Shown here one piece after another: positions 35,095 to 44,080 of a DNA stretch of 64,000 bases (the first letter of the stretch is position 1; the number at the start of each line of letters is the position of its first letter). The notes under the pieces were generated by a model that saw only the letters and a list, made by a program, of their open reading frames with translations, was not told the DNA's origin and did not search any database. Source of the stretch: Actinoplanes sp. M2I2 (lineage in GTDB: Bacteria > Actinomycetota > Actinomycetes > Mycobacteriales > Micromonosporaceae); the NCBI RefSeq assembly GCF_023544445.1, contig NZ_JALPVJ010000007.1:124001-188000 (forward strand). The letters are read 5' to 3'. Both the position numbers and the translations under genes were made by a program.

Positions 35095-35528
35095 TCGATC
35101 GGCAGCAGCCGCACCCGGCCCAGGCCGAGCAGGACGAGCGGGTCGAGGTAGAGCGAGCCCCGGCGCAGTCCCCAGTGCAGGCAGGCCGCGGCGGCACAGC
35201 CGGGATGACCGGTCTCGAGCCGGCCGAGCGGAGCACCACGCGGGACGACGTCGCCGGCCGCGACCACCGGGGTCACCGGCTCGTAGGTGGTGCGCAACCC
35301 GCCGGCGTGGGCGACGCTCACGACGCCGCGCCCGGCGACCGGACCCGCGAAGAGCACCGTGCCGGCGCCGGCCGACCGGACCACGGCCGACGGCGGCCCG
35401 GCGATGTCGACGCCCCGGTGACCCGGCAGCCACGGCCGGGCGGGCGGGTCGAAGGGGCGGACGACCGAGGGCGGCGCGACCGGCCACCCGAAGGAAGCGA
35501 CAACCAGCAGGATCAGCAGACGAAGCAT
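35082..35528 (-). CDS. Secreted M23-family peptidase-like protein
   Basis: This 148-residue protein has an N-terminal signal peptide (LLILLVVASFGWPVAPP), then a LytM/M23 beta-sheet domain: HRGVDIAGP supplies the first His and Asp zinc ligands and CLHWGLRRG the last His. The second His of the usual HxH is replaced in LHWGL as in many family members, so activity is likely but unproven. The family cuts peptidoglycan cross-bridges; a similar gene (Rv2891) lies by rpsB in Mycobacterium. Its 3' end overlaps that of the aminotransferase gene. Confidence 0.82.
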   Translation of the reverse strand: MLRLLILLVVASFGWPVAPPSVVRPFDPPARPWLPGHRGVDIAGPPSAVVRSAGAGTVLFAGPVAGRGVVSVAHAGGLRTTYEPVTPVVAAGDVVPRGAPLGRLETGHPGCAAAACLHWGLRRGSLYLDPLVLLGLGRVRLLPIDQAR

Positions 35529-35599
35529 GCCGACAACCTGCCGGACCGGGAGCCGCCGTGACGGGCCTGTGGAAAACTACGGCACGCCGGCGCCGGGGA

Positions 35600-35923
35600 T
35601 CAGCCCCCGAAGCCGGGCTCGTCGGGCAGCGAGATGTCCGGCTTCTCGAGCTCCTCGACGTTGACGTCCTTGAACGTCATCACCCGCACGTTCTTGACGA
35701 ACCGAGCCGGCCGGTACATGTCCCAGACCCAGGCGTCGTGCATCTCGACCTCGAAATACACCTCGCCGTCGGAGTTGCGCACGTGCAGGTCGACCTGGTT
35801 GGCCAGGTAGAACCGGCGCTCCGTCTCCACCACGTAGGAGAACTGTCGGACGATGTCGCGGTACTCCCGGTAGAGCTGCAGCTCCATCTCGGTCTCGTAC
35901 TTCTCGAGATCCTCTGCGCTCAT
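35600..35923 (-). CDS. DUF2469 family protein
   Basis: This 107-residue protein is very highly conserved in actinobacteria (Rv2901c family), with the signature MSAEDLEKYETEMELQLYRE and VWDMYRPARFVKNVRVMTF. It is acidic and probably cytoplasmic. No function is established. Its ATG overlaps the rnhB stop by 4 bp, so it is translated with RNase HII, and the pair is conserved next to lepB-rplS. Confidence 0.95.
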   Translation of the reverse strand: MSAEDLEKYETEMELQLYREYRDIVRQFSYVVETERRFYLANQVDLHVRNSDGEVYFEVEMHDAWVWDMYRPARFVKNVRVMTFKDVNVEELEKPDISLPDEPGFGG

Positions 35924-36771
35924 CGCTTCTCGCCCTCCATGGCCTCATCTTCCCCCACCGACGGCGACGGCTGAGGCTGGTCGTCCGACGCCACGCCGAC
36001 GGTACTCCCAGGGGTCTCCGGTAGCACCACAGACGCGGTGGCGGATGCGTCAAACAGTACTGGTTGGGCCGCCTCCGGTGACACACGCGGCACCGGTCGG
36101 CGAGCCCGTGGCGGACGGTTGCCGCGTCCCGAGACGGCGGCGACGTTCACGTACGAGAATCTGTGCTCGGCGCAGGGGCCGTGCTGCTTCAACGCGGCGC
36201 TGTGCTCGTCGGTGATGTAGCCCTTGTGCACGGCGAAACCGTACGCGGGGAACTGGCCGTCCATCTCGACCATGATGCGATCCCGGGTGACCTTGGCGAG
36301 CACGCTGGCCGCGGCCACGCAGGCGGCCACCCGGTCGCCCTTCCACACGGCCAGCCCGGGCACGCCCAGCCCGTCGACCGGGAAGCCGTCGGTCAGCACA
36401 TAGTCGGGACGGGTGGTCAGCGAGGCCAGGGCGCGGCGCATGGCGGCCAGGTTGCACACGTGCAGCCCGCGCGCGTCGACCTCGGTGGCCGGCACGATCA
36501 CCACCGACCAGGCCAGCGCCCGCGCGACGACCTGGTCGTAGACGCGCTCGCGGGCGGCCGGGGTGAGCAGCTTGGAGTCGGCCAGCTCGTCGATCTCGCC
36601 GCGCTTGCCCTCGGGCAGCAAGGCCGCGGCGGCCACGAGCGGACCGGCACAGGCCCCTCGGCCGGCCTCGTCGGCACCGGCCACGTGCCGGAAGCCACGG
36701 CGTTGCAGGGCGCGCTCGAGGGCATAGAGGCCGCCCTCGCGGCGGACCACGGTGCGAGGTGGGGCCAGCAT
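35920..36771 (-). CDS. rnhB: Ribonuclease HII with C-terminal extension
   Basis: RNase HII removes ribonucleotides from DNA and RNA from hybrids. The 283-residue protein has the catalytic Asp-Glu in VAGADEAGRGACAGPLVAAA, a third acid in YVLTDGFPV, and the motif AACVAAASVLAKVTRDRIM. The core ends near FSYVNVAAVSG; the last ~65 residues are a polar, Pro/Ser-rich tail not needed for the fold. The start is ATG 36771, overlapping the Nudix stop by one base. Translation is thus coupled Nudix-rnhB-DUF2469. Confidence 0.95.
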   Translation of the reverse strand: MLAPPRTVVRREGGLYALERALQRRGFRHVAGADEAGRGACAGPLVAAAALLPEGKRGEIDELADSKLLTPAARERVYDQVVARALAWSVVIVPATEVDARGLHVCNLAAMRRALASLTTRPDYVLTDGFPVDGLGVPGLAVWKGDRVAACVAAASVLAKVTRDRIMVEMDGQFPAYGFAVHKGYITDEHSAALKQHGPCAEHRFSYVNVAAVSGRGNRPPRARRPVPRVSPEAAQPVLFDASATASVVLPETPGSTVGVASDDQPQPSPSVGEDEAMEGEKR

Positions 36772-37217
36772 CAGGACATCCGCCGCAGCAGGCCGGGAAG
36801 CTCGACCGGGTAGACGGACTCGGCCGACGCCTCGATCTCGTCGGCCGACCACCATCGGTGGGCGGTGATGGTCGCCTTCTCCTCGGCGTCCATGCCGGCG
36901 GTGTCGACCTGCCAGCCGGGCACCCGCAACACGAAGAACTCCTGCTCCTGGCTGTATCGGCGGCCGCCGTAGCTGAACTCGGTCAGCTCCTGGTGAAAGG
37001 ACTCGCCCAGGGCGTCGGGGTCGACCCGCAGGCCGACCTCCTCGAAGAGCTCGCGGGCAGCGCCCTGGGCGGCCGACTCCCCGGGCTCCAGGCCGCCGCC
37101 GGGGGTGAACCACCACGTGGTGCCGGGACGGGCCGGATCGCTGCCCTGCAGGAGCAGGGCGCGCCCGGCCGGGTCGACCAGCAGCACGCGGGCGGCGCGG
37201 CGTTCGACAACGGTCAC
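36771..37217 (-). CDS. Nudix hydrolase
   Basis: This 148-residue protein has the Nudix box GGGLEPGESAAQGAARELFE with EVGL (G-x5-E-x7-R-E-U-x-E-E-x-G-U intact). It hydrolyses some nucleoside diphosphate-linked substrate; the specific one cannot be told. Its start at ATG 37217 lies about 40 bp downstream of the shorter lepB gene on the same strand, and its stop overlaps rnhB by one base. Confidence 0.93.
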   Translation of the reverse strand: MTVVERRAARVLLVDPAGRALLLQGSDPARPGTTWWFTPGGGLEPGESAAQGAARELFEEVGLRVDPDALGESFHQELTEFSYGGRRYSQEQEFFVLRVPGWQVDTAGMDAEEKATITAHRWWSADEIEASAESVYPVELPGLLRRMS

Positions 37218-37260
37218 GCGACCAGCCTATTGCGCCGACGGTGGATCTTACGAGCGGGTG

Positions 37261-37902
37261 TTACTTGGCGTCCGGGATCTTGCTGTAGCTGTCCGGCACC
37301 GTCAGCCACGTGGCCCGGCCGACCGGCCAGAACACCGTGAAGGCCCGGCCGACGACCGAGTCCTCGCTGATGGTCGCCTCCTGGACGTTGCTGTCGCTGT
37401 CGTTGTAGTGCTCGAGGGAGTCACCGGAGGCCGAACGGTGGTCGCCCATCACCCAGAGGCGGCCCTCGGGCACGGTGACCTCGAAGTCGCGGTCGGCCGG
37501 GTCGTCCTGCTGGCCGTCCTCGCCCCGGTAGATGTACGGCTCGTCGAGCACCACGCCGTTGATCTCGAGCTTGCCGACGCTGGTCTTGTAGGAGATGGTG
37601 TCGCCCGGGACGCCGATGATGCGCTTGATGAAGTCCTCGCCCTCGGTGCCCGGCTGCCATGCGGCGGGCGCCTCGAAGACGATGATCTCGCCGCGGTGGG
37701 GCTCGCGGAAGTCGTAGACCAGCTTGTTGACGAGGACGCGGTCGAGCACGTTGAGCGTGTGCTCCATGGACGGCGACGGGATGTAGAACGTCTGCAGCAC
37801 GAAGGCTCGCACCAGCACGGCCACCAGGACCGCCACGCCCAGAAGGATCGGAAGCTCACGCCAGAACGAACTGCGCCGCTTTTCCGTCTGCTCGTCAATC
37901 AC
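37261..37902 (-). CDS. lepB: Signal peptidase I, shorter paralog
   Basis: This 213-residue type I signal peptidase cleaves Sec and Tat signal peptides at the outer face of the membrane. It has one N-terminal membrane helix (about residues 17-38), catalytic Ser45 in YIPSPSMEHTL, and Lys93 in DFIKRIIGVPGD. Box E appears as MGDHRSASGDSLEHY. It overlaps the longer lepB by 4 bp; the two are 5'-3' neighbours and clearly paralogs. Tandem signal peptidases are known in streptomycetes and allow different substrate sets. Confidence 0.95.
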   Translation of the reverse strand: MIDEQTEKRRSSFWRELPILLGVAVLVAVLVRAFVLQTFYIPSPSMEHTLNVLDRVLVNKLVYDFREPHRGEIIVFEAPAAWQPGTEGEDFIKRIIGVPGDTISYKTSVGKLEINGVVLDEPYIYRGEDGQQDDPADRDFEVTVPEGRLWVMGDHRSASGDSLEHYNDSDSNVQEATISEDSVVGRAFTVFWPVGRATWLTVPDSYSKIPDAK

Positions 37903-38792
37903 GAGGGGAGCCTACGTCGCCGTGTCACGAACGGCAGTCCGGAACGCGCGGATAACGCCGCAGTTAACAGAAACGGGAAGGCGACGATCTCGGTGGCCGG
38001 CGACTCCTGGCGCACCGGCACGGTGCCCTCGGCGGCCGCCGTCGGTTGGCCGGCGGCGAACGCCTTCCACTCGTCGGGCACGGACAGGCTGGTGAAGCGG
38101 TTGCTCGGCCACACGATGACGAAGGCCCGCCCGATGATGTTGCTGATCGGCACCGGCCCCTGGCAGCGCGCGTCCTGGGAGATCGCGCGGTGGTCGCCCA
38201 TGACGAACATCTCACCAGCCGGGACGATCACCTCGGTGAAGCGCCGGCTCGTGCACTGGTTGGGGTTGGGCGGCTGGTTCAGGTCGGAGTTGAAACCGTC
38301 GGCGATGTACGACTCGTCGACGGCCACGCCGTTCACCGTGATGCGGCCCTTGGCGTCGCAGCAGGCCACCTTGTCACCCGGAAGCCCGATCACCCGTTTG
38401 ATGAAGTCGCGCTCCCCCGGGCGGCCGGCCCCGACGAGGTCGCCGATCGTGCGCCCGAGTTTGGCCGCGAACGTGTTGCTGACCGGCTCGGTGACCTCGG
38501 GCGTCCAGTTCTCGTCGCCCCGGAACACCACGATCTCGCCGCGCACCGGGTCGCGCATGTCGTAGATGACCTTGTTGACCAGCACCCTGTCCTTGACGAG
38601 CAGGGTGTTCTCCATCGACCCGCTGGGGATGTAGAACGCCTGCACCAGGAACGTGCGGATCAGCACGGCCAGGCAGAACGCCACCACCAGCAGGAGCGGA
38701 AGCTCCTGCCAGAGCGGCATCTCTTTCCGCCGCACCATCGATCGCCGCCGAGAGGCCGGGCCGTAGCCCTCCATCGGTTCCACGCTTCGCAT
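37899..38792 (-). CDS. lepB: Signal peptidase I, longer paralog
   Basis: This is a 297-residue type I signal peptidase with a polar N-terminal ~28 residues, a membrane helix (about 31-50), catalytic Ser59 in YIPSGSMENTLLVKDR and Lys132 in DFIKRVIGLPGD. Two Cys pairs, KVACCDAKG and NQCTSRR/ARCQG, are absent from the shorter paralog. The C-terminal ~50 residues include a second hydrophobic stretch (VAFPFLLTAALSA), so both ends may be membrane-bound. The start could also be ATG 38774 or 38738. It follows rplS on the same strand after a hairpin. Confidence 0.94.
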   Translation of the reverse strand: MRSVEPMEGYGPASRRRSMVRRKEMPLWQELPLLLVVAFCLAVLIRTFLVQAFYIPSGSMENTLLVKDRVLVNKVIYDMRDPVRGEIVVFRGDENWTPEVTEPVSNTFAAKLGRTIGDLVGAGRPGERDFIKRVIGLPGDKVACCDAKGRITVNGVAVDESYIADGFNSDLNQPPNPNQCTSRRFTEVIVPAGEMFVMGDHRAISQDARCQGPVPISNIIGRAFVIVWPSNRFTSLSVPDEWKAFAAGQPTAAAEGTVPVRQESPATEIVAFPFLLTAALSARSGLPFVTRRRRLPS

Positions 38793-38830
38793 CTCCCGCC
38801 GCCGACCGGCCGAACCACCCCGGATACAGC

Positions 38831-38876
38831 ACTACCGCCCGGATGGCTCCCCTCGCGGGGACTTACGGGCGGTAGT
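38831..38876 (-). terminator. Stem-loop after rplS
   Basis: The arms actaccgccc (38831-38840) and gggcggtagt (38867-38876) are perfectly complementary, and a smaller cccc/gggg hairpin lies inside. It sits 70 bp past the rplS stop. It lacks a T-run and may be a terminator or an RNA-processing structure between rplS and lepB. Confidence 0.6.
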
Positions 38877-38948
38877 ACTGGAAGGGTTCACACTGATCCC
38901 ATCCGGCACACGGCAACAGTAGTGCGCGGGTGCTCGAATCGATGAGGA

Positions 38949-39305
38949 TCAGACGGTCTGCTTCTCCCGAAGCTCCTTGATCTTGGCCTTCTTGCCCCGC
39001 AGCTCGCGCAGGTAGTAGAGCTTGGCGCGACGGACGTCACCGCGGCTCACGACCTCGATCCGGTCGATCGCCGGGCTGTTGAGCGGGTAGGTCCGCTCGA
39101 CACCGACGGCGAAACTGATCTTCCGGACCTTGAAGGTCTCCCGGAGGCCGGCGCCCTGCCGGGCGATCACGACGCCCTGGAAGATCTGGACGCGGGAACG
39201 GTTACCTTCGACGACTCGGGCGTACACCTTGACGGTGTCGCCGGCCCGGAAATCCGGAATGTCGGTGCGCTGCGACTGGGCGTCGAGAGCGTCCAGCGTG
39301 TTCAT
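38949..39305 (-). CDS. rplS: 50S ribosomal protein L19
   Basis: This is L19 of the large subunit, at the 30S-50S interface. The 118-residue protein has [40 protein letters not shown] and [18 protein letters not shown], all canonical. I chose ATG 39305, with gagga seven bases upstream, rather than the longer frame. It lies downstream of trmD with a 123-bp gap, in the usual rpsP-khpA-rimM-trmD-rplS order. Confidence 0.98.
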   Translation of the reverse strand: MNTLDALDAQSQRTDIPDFRAGDTVKVYARVVEGNRSRVQIFQGVVIARQGAGLRETFKVRKISFAVGVERTYPLNSPAIDRIEVVSRGDVRRAKLYYLRELRGKKAKIKELREKQTV

Positions 39306-39428
39306 CGCTGCATCCTCGTTTTGTAAGCACACCGGGAGTTCGGTGCGCGGCTGGGTACTTCTGACTCCCCGCCACTTCTGGGAATCCTCGACTTCGCTCC
39401 GCGGCGCGAGGCGAAATCGGCAACCTCA

Positions 39429-40187
39429 CTACTTTGCCACAGAGGGAGGCGTGATCGTAAATCCACCCTCGTCGAGGGCCTTTCTGTCGGCTTTGCCCAG
39501 GTGGTCGGCGGGATACCGGGCCATCAGGTCCGGCCGCCGGGAGGCGGTCCGCAACAGACTCTGGTCGCGTCGCCAGCGGGCTATCCGCCCGTGGTCGCCC
39601 GAGCGCAGGATGTCGGGCACCTCGCGGTCGCGCCACGACGCCGGCTTGGTGTAGACGGGCGCCTCGAGCAGCCCGGCCGCGTGCGACTCCTCGGTCAGCG
39701 AGTCGGCGTTGCCGAGCACCCCGGGCAGCAGCCGGACGATCGCTTCCATGATCACGATGACCGCGACCTCGCCCCCGAAGAGCACGTAGTCCCCGAGCGA
39801 CACCTCCCGCACCGGCATCCGGGACGCGGCGTCGTCGATCACCCGCTGGTCGATCCCCTCGTACCGGCCGCAGGCGAAGATCAGATGGTCGAGCCCGGCC
39901 AGCTCGTGCGCGTCGGCCTGGGTGAAGGGCTTCCCCACCGGCGACGGCACGATCAGCGTGCCCGCCCCGGCCGCGTCGAGCGCCTGCCCCCACGGCTCCG
40001 GCCGCATCACCATGCCCGGACCACCGCCGTACGGGGTGTCGTCCACCGTGCGATGCACGTCCGAGGTCCAGGTGCGCAGGTCGTGCACGGCCACGTCGAG
40101 CAGGCCGGTCGTCCGCGCCTTGCCGATCAGCGAGAGCTCGAGCGGGGCGAAGTACTCCGGGAAGATCGAGATGATGTCGACGCGCAT
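39429..40187 (-). CDS. trmD: tRNA (guanine(37)-N(1))-methyltransferase
   Basis: TrmD methylates G37 next to the anticodon and prevents frameshifting. The 252-residue SPOUT protein has the opening [25 protein letters not shown], the knot motif [13 protein letters not shown] and [13 protein letters not shown]. It follows rimM directly, with no intergenic bases. Confidence 0.98.
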   Translation of the reverse strand: MRVDIISIFPEYFAPLELSLIGKARTTGLLDVAVHDLRTWTSDVHRTVDDTPYGGGPGMVMRPEPWGQALDAAGAGTLIVPSPVGKPFTQADAHELAGLDHLIFACGRYEGIDQRVIDDAASRMPVREVSLGDYVLFGGEVAVIVIMEAIVRLLPGVLGNADSLTEESHAAGLLEAPVYTKPASWRDREVPDILRSGDHGRIARWRRDQSLLRTASRRPDLMARYPADHLGKADRKALDEGGFTITPPSVAK

Positions 40188-40751
40188 CTAGAGGTCCAGC
40201 AGACCCTCGGGCAGATTCACGACGATCCTGCCCGCGGCCAGGTCCACGGCCGGGACGATGGCGCTCACGAACGGGATCAACGCCGTCCCGCCGCCGGTCT
40301 TGGCCAGCACGATCAGGTCGGACGACGGAGCGTGCTCGATGCGCTGCACCTCGCCGTGGACGGTGCCGTCGGCCGACTCGACCCGCAGGCCGACCAGCTG
40401 GTGGTCGTGGAACTCGTCGGGGTCGTCCGGCGGCGTCAGCACGTCGCTGTCGACCTGCAGGAACACGCCGCGCAGCTCCTCGGCGAGGTTGCGGTCGTAG
40501 ATGTTCTCGAACTGGGCGATGCCGCGGCCCTGATGCCAGCGGATCGACTCGAGCACGAGCTGCTTGGGCACGTCGAAACGGACACCGGAATCGACCGCCG
40601 GGCCGGTGCTCACCCGGCGGTCCCGGGGGACCTCCGTGACGAACACCGACCCGGGGACGAAACGATCTTCCGGTTCGTCGGTCCGCACGACCACCGAGAC
40701 CTCGCCCCGGATGCCGTGCGGTTTGCCGATCTGACCGACTACGAGGAGCAC
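40188..40751 (-). CDS. rimM: Ribosome maturation factor RimM
   Basis: RimM helps assemble the head of the 30S subunit and binds S19. The 187-residue protein opens with LLVVGQIGKPHGIRGEVSV, has the PRC-barrel region YDRNLAEELRGVFLQVDSD, and ends with LIPFVSAIVPAVDLAAGRIV and VNLPEGLLDL. Length and motifs are normal. It stands between khpA and trmD, with its stop abutting the trmD start. Confidence 0.97.
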   Translation of the reverse strand: MLLVVGQIGKPHGIRGEVSVVVRTDEPEDRFVPGSVFVTEVPRDRRVSTGPAVDSGVRFDVPKQLVLESIRWHQGRGIAQFENIYDRNLAEELRGVFLQVDSDVLTPPDDPDEFHDHQLVGLRVESADGTVHGEVQRIEHAPSSDLIVLAKTGGGTALIPFVSAIVPAVDLAAGRIVVNLPEGLLDL

Positions 40752-40819
40752 TCGAACTTCCTTTGCATGACGACGAAGCCGTACGGGTGCGCTACGGCGA
40801 AGCCGTCCGGAAGCTCGGG

Positions 40820-41077
40820 TCAGTACGCGTCGACGATGTCGACGCGGATGCCGCGCCCACCGATCGACCCGATGACCTGCCGCAGGGCCTTGGCCGTACG
40901 CCCGCCGCGCCCGATGACCGTACCCAGGTCCTCCGGGTGCACGCGAACCTCGAGCCGCTTGCCGCGACGCGAGTCGACCAGCCGGACCCGGACGTCGTCC
41001 GGGTTGTCGACGATGCCCTTGACGAGGTGCTCCAGCGCCGGCCGGAGCGCCCCGTCAGCTTGCGTCGGCGCCGGCAC
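40820..41077 (-). CDS. khpA: KH-domain RNA-binding protein KhpA (YlqC/UPF0109)
   Basis: This 85-residue protein is a single KH domain: [40 protein letters not shown] (with the GxxG loop) and [19 protein letters not shown]. KhpA binds RNA, often with KhpB, and affects cell shape and RNA stability. The only sensible start is GTG 41077, with agagga eight bases upstream, so the gene overlaps the 3' end of rpsP by 23 bp in another frame. Confidence 0.92.
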   Translation of the reverse strand: MPAPTQADGALRPALEHLVKGIVDNPDDVRVRLVDSRRGKRLEVRVHPEDLGTVIGRGGRTAKALRQVIGSIGGRGIRVDIVDAY

Positions 41078-41570
41078 CGGCCGGGTCCTCTGCGGTCTCG
41101 GCGACAGCCTCGCGGTTGGGCTCGGCCGGGTCGACAGCCTTCGTCTGCTCCGGCTTGGCCGCGGCGGCCTCGGGAGCAGCAGCCGCCTTCTTGGCCGGCT
41201 TGGTCGACTTGGCCGGGGTGTCGGCGACACCGGCGGCCGACTTGGCCTCGGCCTCGTACACCTCGGTGCGGCTCTGCTTCGGCTCCGCGACCAGCAGCGG
41301 CGGCGGGGCCGGGAGGCCCTTGAACTGCTGCCAGTCACCGGTCTTCTCGAGCAGACGCTGCACGGCCTCGCTCGGCTGCGCGCCGACCGAGAGCCAGTAC
41401 TGCACACGCTCGGACTTGACCTGGATGATCGAGGGGTGTTCCTTCGGCTGGTAGATGCCGACGTACTCGATGGCGCGGCCGTCGCGCTTGGTGCGCGAGT
41501 CGGCGACGACGATGCGGTACTGCGGGTTGCGGATCTTGCCCATCCGCAGGAGCCGGATCTTAACGGCCAC
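41055..41570 (-). CDS. rpsP: 30S ribosomal protein S16 with extended C-terminus
   Basis: This is S16 of the small subunit. Residues 1-~85 are canonical: [40 protein letters not shown] and [19 protein letters not shown]. The remaining ~85 residues form an Ala/Lys/Glu/Pro-rich tail typical of actinobacterial S16. GTG 41570 gives the standard opening, with aagaga just ahead. It is the first gene of rpsP-khpA-rimM-trmD-rplS. Confidence 0.97.
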   Translation of the reverse strand: MAVKIRLLRMGKIRNPQYRIVVADSRTKRDGRAIEYVGIYQPKEHPSIIQVKSERVQYWLSVGAQPSEAVQRLLEKTGDWQQFKGLPAPPPLLVAEPKQSRTEVYEAEAKSAAGVADTPAKSTKPAKKAAAAPEAAAAKPEQTKAVDPAEPNREAVAETAEDPAGAGADAS

Positions 41571-41909
41571 GGTTCTCTTCGCTCCTGAATGACTGCGAGG
41601 TTGAGCCGTCGACACCCACGTGGGGACATGAGGGTCGATGTCTCATGGACTGGCTACGCAGAGGGGTTAGAGGGCGCCTCACGCGAGCCGGATACCAGGG
41701 GACCATTCTGCCAGATCAGATGGGGTGACTCCCAATCGGCCCGGGAAAAGCTCCTATGAAGGTCAACAACGGGATGTCGTAGCGGGGTGGGGGGTGCTGA
41801 CCGTCACTCCCGTCGAGGGCCGCGGCGCGGCGAGCAGGGCGCCGGCGCGCCCAGAACGCTCACCCCGCCACGGCGACGTGCGTGAGTGGGCGCGCCCGAA
41901 GATCAAGAC
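41571..41909. other. Intergenic region upstream of rpsP
   Basis: This 339-bp gap lies between divergent rpsP and the end of the DUF402 gene. It should hold the promoter and leader of the rpsP operon, but I could not pick a convincing -35/-10 pair. I see no gene or strong structure. Confidence 0.6.
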
Positions 41910-42596
41910 CTAGACGCGCGCGACCACCGGGCGGTCCCAGCCCGCGGGCAGGGCGGTCGGGACCGGCCAGGACGGGTCGGGACGGAAGTCGGTCCAGGTG
42001 CCGTCGAAGGGGAACTCGGCCGCCTCGATCAGCTTGATGACGCGATGCCCCTCGGCCCACACCGCCGCCTCGTCGGGCACCCAGTAGAGATCCGGGCGGG
42101 CCAGCCGCTCGGCGAACTCGTCCTCGTCCTTCCACTCCCAGCGCAGAGCCGGGCGGCCGGCGTCGTCCGGATCGGGGTCCGGGTAGGCGACGATGTCGAG
42201 GTCCTGGTCGATGACGTCGATGCCGGCCAGGGAGCCGTCGTCCCAGCGGACGGCGGTCTCCTCGAGGTTGACGTAGTAGTTCTTGAAGGCGTCGTCCTCG
42301 GTGCGGAACAACCAGACCGAGTGGTCGGCCCCGGCCGGGAAGAACCGCAGCACACCGGGGCCGTGCCAGGTCGTGAGCGACATCTGCTTGGGCGCGGCGG
42401 CCCAGGCCACGAATGACGGCATGTCGCGCGGGCCCCGCCCGTCGGGCGTGGTCTCGATCGCCGCCGCCGAGCCGCGGGCCAGCCAGAGCAGCAGCCCGCG
42501 GTCGTCGTCGGCGACCACCCGCGCGTGGTGCACGAAGCCGAGTCGGCCGTGGTGCGTGTCCCGGTGCAGGACGAGCCGGCCGGGCTCGAAGCGCAT
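41910..42596 (-). CDS. DUF402/FomD-like family protein
   Basis: This 228-residue protein has a C-terminal DUF402 domain (about residues 85-210) with TWHGPGVLRFFPAGADHSVW, NYYVNLEETAVRW and acid-rich DVIDQDLDIVAYPDPD. DUF402 proteins include nucleoside di/triphosphate phosphatases and the fosfomycin-pathway FomD, which hydrolyse CDP-type or NDP substrates with divalent metal, so a phosphohydrolase role is probable. Its ATG overlaps the proS stop by one base, so it is translated together with ProRS. Confidence 0.85.
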   Translation of the reverse strand: MRFEPGRLVLHRDTHHGRLGFVHHARVVADDDRGLLLWLARGSAAAIETTPDGRGPRDMPSFVAWAAAPKQMSLTTWHGPGVLRFFPAGADHSVWLFRTEDDAFKNYYVNLEETAVRWDDGSLAGIDVIDQDLDIVAYPDPDPDDAGRPALRWEWKDEDEFAERLARPDLYWVPDEAAVWAEGHRVIKLIEAAEFPFDGTWTDFRPDPSWPVPTALPAGWDRPVVARV

Positions 42597-44002
42597 CAGT
42601 ACGAGCGCGCCAGGACGGCGACCAGACCCGGCTCGTCGTCGGAGTCCGGCATCGTGCCGTCGGGGCGGGTCAGGCAGCGGACCGTGACGGCCTTGCCGTT
42701 CGCCTCCTTCTCACCCTGCTCGCCGACCGCCGACCAGGGCACCTGGGCCCAGCCGGTCTGCGCCGCCTCGATCGCCTCGCCCAGCGTCTTGACCTCGACC
42801 GTGTTGGCCGCGCGGAACGCGACCGCCTCGTCGTACAGACGCTGCTGGTCGGCCTTGAGCGCGCCGGTCACCGCGTCGATCACCTCGGCCAGCGGGGTCG
42901 GGGTCTTGGAGCCGTCGACCCGGCGGGCGATCGTGACGCTGCCGTTGGCCAGATCACGCGGCCCGACCTCGATGCGGATCGGCACGCCCTTGAGCTCGGC
43001 GTCGACGGCCCGGCGACCGAACGGGATGTCGGCCCGGTCGTCGAGCTTCACCCGTACGCCAGCGGTCTTGAGCTCGTCGCGCAGCCGGGCGGCCGCCTCG
43101 ACGACGCCCTCGCCGGCCTTGACCACCATGACCTGCACCTGGATCGGCGCGAGCCGGGGCGGCAGCCGCAGACCGTTGTCGTCGCCGTGCACCATGATCA
43201 GGCCGCCCATCATGCGGGTGGACGTGCCCCACGAGGTGGTCCAGGCGTGCTCGACCGTGCCCGCGGCCGACGAGTACGTGATGTCGAACGCCTTGGCGAA
43301 GTTCTGGCCCAGCTCGTGCGACGTGCCCATCTGCAGCGCCTTGGTGTCGCCCATCATGGCCTCGACGGTCATGGTGTTGGTCGCGCCGGCGAACCGCTCG
43401 CCCTTGGTCTTGCGGCCGGGCACGACCGGGATGGCCAGCAGCTCCTCCATGAACGCCTGGTAGACGTTCTTGTGGATGTTGCGGGCGTGCTCGCGGGCGA
43501 GGGCCTCGGTGGCGTGCGCGTCGTGGCCCTCCTGCCAGAGGAACTCGGTCGTCCGCAGGAACGTGCGCGGGCGCAGCTCCCACCGCACGACGTTGGCCCA
43601 CTGGTTGAGCAGCAGCGGCAGGTCACGGTACGAGTCGACCCACTTGGCCATGAACTCGCCGATCACGGTCTCGCTGGTCGGCCGGACGACCAGCGGCTCG
43701 GCCAGCTGCTTGCCCCCCGCGTGGGTGACCACCGCGAGCTCGGGCGAGAAGCCCTCGACGTGGTCGGCCTCACGGCGCAGGTAGCTCTCGGGGATGAACA
43801 GCGGGAAGTAGGCGTTCTGCACGCCCTCTTCCTTGATGCGCAGGTCCATGTCGGCCTGCATGCGCTCCCAGATGGCCCAGCCGGTCGGCCGGATCACCAT
43901 CGTGCCGCGCACCGGGCCGTTGTCGGCCAGCTGCGCCTTGGCGATCAGATCCTGGTACCAGCGGGGAAAGTCTTCCGCACGGGGAGTGAGCACACGGGCC
44001 AT
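42596..44002 (-). CDS. proS: Prolyl-tRNA synthetase, archaeal/eukaryal type
   Basis: This 468-residue class II synthetase charges tRNA-Pro. It lacks the ~180-residue editing insertion of the usual bacterial enzyme and has the archaeal/eukaryal layout. Motif 1-2 regions are PTGWAIWERMQADMDLRIKE, VRPTSETVIGEFMAKWVDSY and RWELRPRTFLRTTEFLWQEG. The anticodon-binding domain contains PPRLAPIQVQVMVV, and the C-terminal end is the conserved Tyr (LARSY). ATG 44002 follows a TAGGAT -10-like box by eight bases. Frames further upstream run antisense into the sigma-factor gene. Confidence 0.96.
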   Translation of the reverse strand: MARVLTPRAEDFPRWYQDLIAKAQLADNGPVRGTMVIRPTGWAIWERMQADMDLRIKEEGVQNAYFPLFIPESYLRREADHVEGFSPELAVVTHAGGKQLAEPLVVRPTSETVIGEFMAKWVDSYRDLPLLLNQWANVVRWELRPRTFLRTTEFLWQEGHDAHATEALAREHARNIHKNVYQAFMEELLAIPVVPGRKTKGERFAGATNTMTVEAMMGDTKALQMGTSHELGQNFAKAFDITYSSAAGTVEHAWTTSWGTSTRMMGGLIMVHGDDNGLRLPPRLAPIQVQVMVVKAGEGVVEAAARLRDELKTAGVRVKLDDRADIPFGRRAVDAELKGVPIRIEVGPRDLANGSVTIARRVDGSKTPTPLAEVIDAVTGALKADQQRLYDEAVAFRAANTVEVKTLGEAIEAAQTGWAQVPWSAVGEQGEKEANGKAVTVRCLTRPDGTMPDSDDEPGLVAVLARSY

Positions 44003-44080
44003 GAGGCGACATCCTAGTCGTGTCCCCCGCGCAACCCGTCCGGCGGGCAAGGCGTGTCCTAGGGGGAAGGGCGGTGCGCA

